NCBI RefSeq assembly: GCF_026240905.1
Contig: NZ_JAPEVI010000003.1
Location: 2,170,001-2,234,000 of the forward strand
Origin: Roseibium salinum
GTDB taxonomy: Bacteria > Pseudomonadota > Alphaproteobacteria > Rhizobiales > Stappiaceae
DNA: 64,000 nucleotides
Direction: 5' to 3'
Positions within the stretch are counted from its first letter, which is position 1; every line of letters starts with the position of its first letter. A program made the translations under genes and the position numbers. Positions 63,701 through 64,000 of the stretch are shown piece after piece. Under the pieces are notes generated by a model. The model did not search any database. It saw only the letters and a list, made by a program, of their open reading frames with translations, and was not told where the DNA came from.

Positions 63701-64000
63701 TCGTCGATGCCTTCGACCAGGCCCTTGATGTCGATCTGCTCGACGAAATCGCGCACTTCCCGGAGTTCGGCCCGCAAGGGTTCGATTTCCGCATGCCCCT
63801 TGCGCTGCAGCAGTTCTTCCATGCGCTCGGCAATGGTGACGACCCGGTCTTCCAGCACCGTCATATGTTCCGAACGCGGCAGGGCGGCGAAGGTGTCTTC
63901 AATTTCGTCCAGGCGGGCTGTGACGCTGCGCATGACCCTGGGGTCGACCGAGGCGCGGGACAGCTCGTCCAGGCGCTGCAGAATATGGGCGTAGCCGTGT
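60778..64000 (-). CDS. PodJ-like polarity protein: coiled coil, membrane helix, Sel1 repeats, peptidoglycan-binding domain (5' end outside window)
   Basis: More than 1070 aa; the frame stays open to base 64000, so the start lies beyond. Residues run: long Glu/Arg-rich coiled-coil (SHVDRRLNEIVDRLERMEQA) in the cytoplasm, Ala/Pro-rich linker, one membrane helix (RAILYTAAAVVLLIGTLQVF), a disordered periplasmic Ala/Thr/Pro stretch, at least four Sel1-type repeats (AAEAGNAKAMHNLAVLHAEG), and a C-terminal PG_binding_1 domain (DGQMGPRTRSAIRAFQRSLG). This order is that of PodJ and related Hyphomicrobiales proteins that mark a pole or the cell-division zone. A function in polarity is inferred. Confidence 0.85.
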   Translation of the reverse strand, partial: HGYAHILQRLDELSRASVDPRVMRSVTARLDEIEDTFAALPRSEHMTVLEDRVVTIAERMEELLQRKGHAEIEPLRAELREVRDFVEQIDIKGLVEGIDDRMKFVSGRLDDLEVLAREQRGLDSRLSAMEDRMPEPETISRLQGRLEDIVGMMADDRAAPVDHEHMSHVDRRLNEIVDRLERMEQAGPLPSANAGAFEALEKRLEMISGKIDTIEKRASRPVPVLDAAAMKSSGAPDGKFLNQLQERLNDLTVRLDQPRDTVTTADLDKLREEIGSMRASVAAPASTDALERRISDLAQIVSKGADATDDSRFELLGEKVAALAEQIEETSSKALSVEQFSPVLERIEQSLEQTRTDVAGIARKAAAEAVANAPALKNSQYDEAITALQGDLKRLLDAAEGGEERTRNTFDGVKSVLGSLTERLDNLERTDATAPAASFSPARSEEDILAFPNYGSSKPREDNQANRSEGSENDRPQERVRDRKADFIAAARRAAQAASAEAAQLEKKQKAGTDSELADEERGRARVGWLRNVLKRDKSAAAAEADQEPADDLELAVEDIADKAFEANDATVLPGDRPAPENTPSPGGRRRAILYTAAAVVLLIGTLQVFRLAGDAPDEGADLAAVTPEKVETVEVAPASEETDLTAAAAEATAQEKAAEMAAEAAAVKEAPEPARTVAASSASSATQTPNPEAPAETSAAGSAPAISTPAASAPRSASVAASDNVQAASATGTLAPETELAFAPPAGVASSFGAHQGENPAAFTPADDTAAGTGEAASNLIANLPPEGVGPMALRSAAASGNPAAEFLVGVKYTEGNGVPADLARAAVWYQKAAQKGLPPAQYRLASLYEKGRGVEKDLAKARAWYTSAAEAGNAKAMHNLAVLHAEGGGEQPDYAAAAKWFEAAANYGVKDSLFNLGILYAGGIGVDKDLVASYKWFAIAADQGDPEAAKRRDDVANMMDQETLANARLAVEAFKLVTPEPAANKVTMEPDWVDSVSPSASQASVQAVDNTPMIRAAQDKLNYLGFDTGTPDGQMGPRTRSAIRAFQRSLGLPETGEVDSRLMKELNSQAI

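Overview
The window is about 62% GC, gene-dense DNA from an alphaproteobacterium. The gene families (UrtABCDE, FixLJ/FixK with ccoNOQP-GHIS, a PodJ-like polarity protein, a TIGR02186-TSUP pair, an alphaproteobacterial LexA box) point to Hyphomicrobiales. A marine Stappiaceae member (Roseibium/Labrenzia/Stappia) is my best guess, but this is inferred from gene content, not from a marker gene. No rRNA, tRNA, CRISPR array, insertion sequence or phage gene was seen.

Layout. 1-6.6 kb: the start of an NCS1-permease-like protein, divergent from the urea ABC transporter operon urtABCDE, whose urtA-urtB gap holds a terminator-like hairpin and a 42-nt inverted repeat. 6.8-12 kb: DUF1622 membrane protein, M20 deacylase, UDP-glucose dehydrogenase, type II dehydroquinase, a small hypothetical protein and a receiver protein. 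12.2-20.7 kb: the complete cbb3 oxidase locus on the minus strand (ccoNOQP, a terminator, ccoGHIS) with a perfect FNR/FixK box upstream of ccoN. 20.9-26.3 kb: DUF1801, an SHMT-like enzyme, an AbrB-type membrane protein, a GST and hemN. 26.3-29.5 kb: a Crp-like regulator divergent from a FecR protein and a CHASE2 adenylate/guanylate cyclase. 29.6-33.1 kb: fixL-fixJ-receiver-fixK. 33.1-41.7 kb: an aminotransferase, a symporter/hybrid histidine kinase, a GGDEF-EAL protein and a LuxR-type response regulator. 42.1-52.7 kb: a thioesterase-like protein, then the ligase-associated DNA repair set (ligase, exonuclease, DEXH helicase, PdeM) interleaved with a DEAD-box RNA helicase and an NTF2-like protein. 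52.7-58.9 kb: an AraC regulator, a small monooxygenase and a tightly overlapping six-gene operon joining a metal-chelate-type ABC importer to two amidotransferase-fold proteins and an FmdE-like protein. 58.9-64 kb: TIGR02186 and TSUP proteins and a PodJ-like protein that runs off the window.

How it fits together. FixL carries the haem-PAS residues of an oxygen sensor. FixJ is its partner, tandem FixJ-like repeats lie upstream of fixK, and FixK-type boxes precede ccoNOQP and hemN, so most of a low-oxygen regulon sits in one window. A second signalling block (SSF-hybrid kinase plus LuxR regulator) resembles the CrbS/CrbR arrangement. The repair helicase-PdeM pair has a LexA box.

Quality caveat. 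Three recognisable genes (SHMT-like, AbrB, hemN) and probably one small gene each lack one G or C in a homopolymer run. The pattern looks like sequence error at homopolymers rather than four independent mutations.
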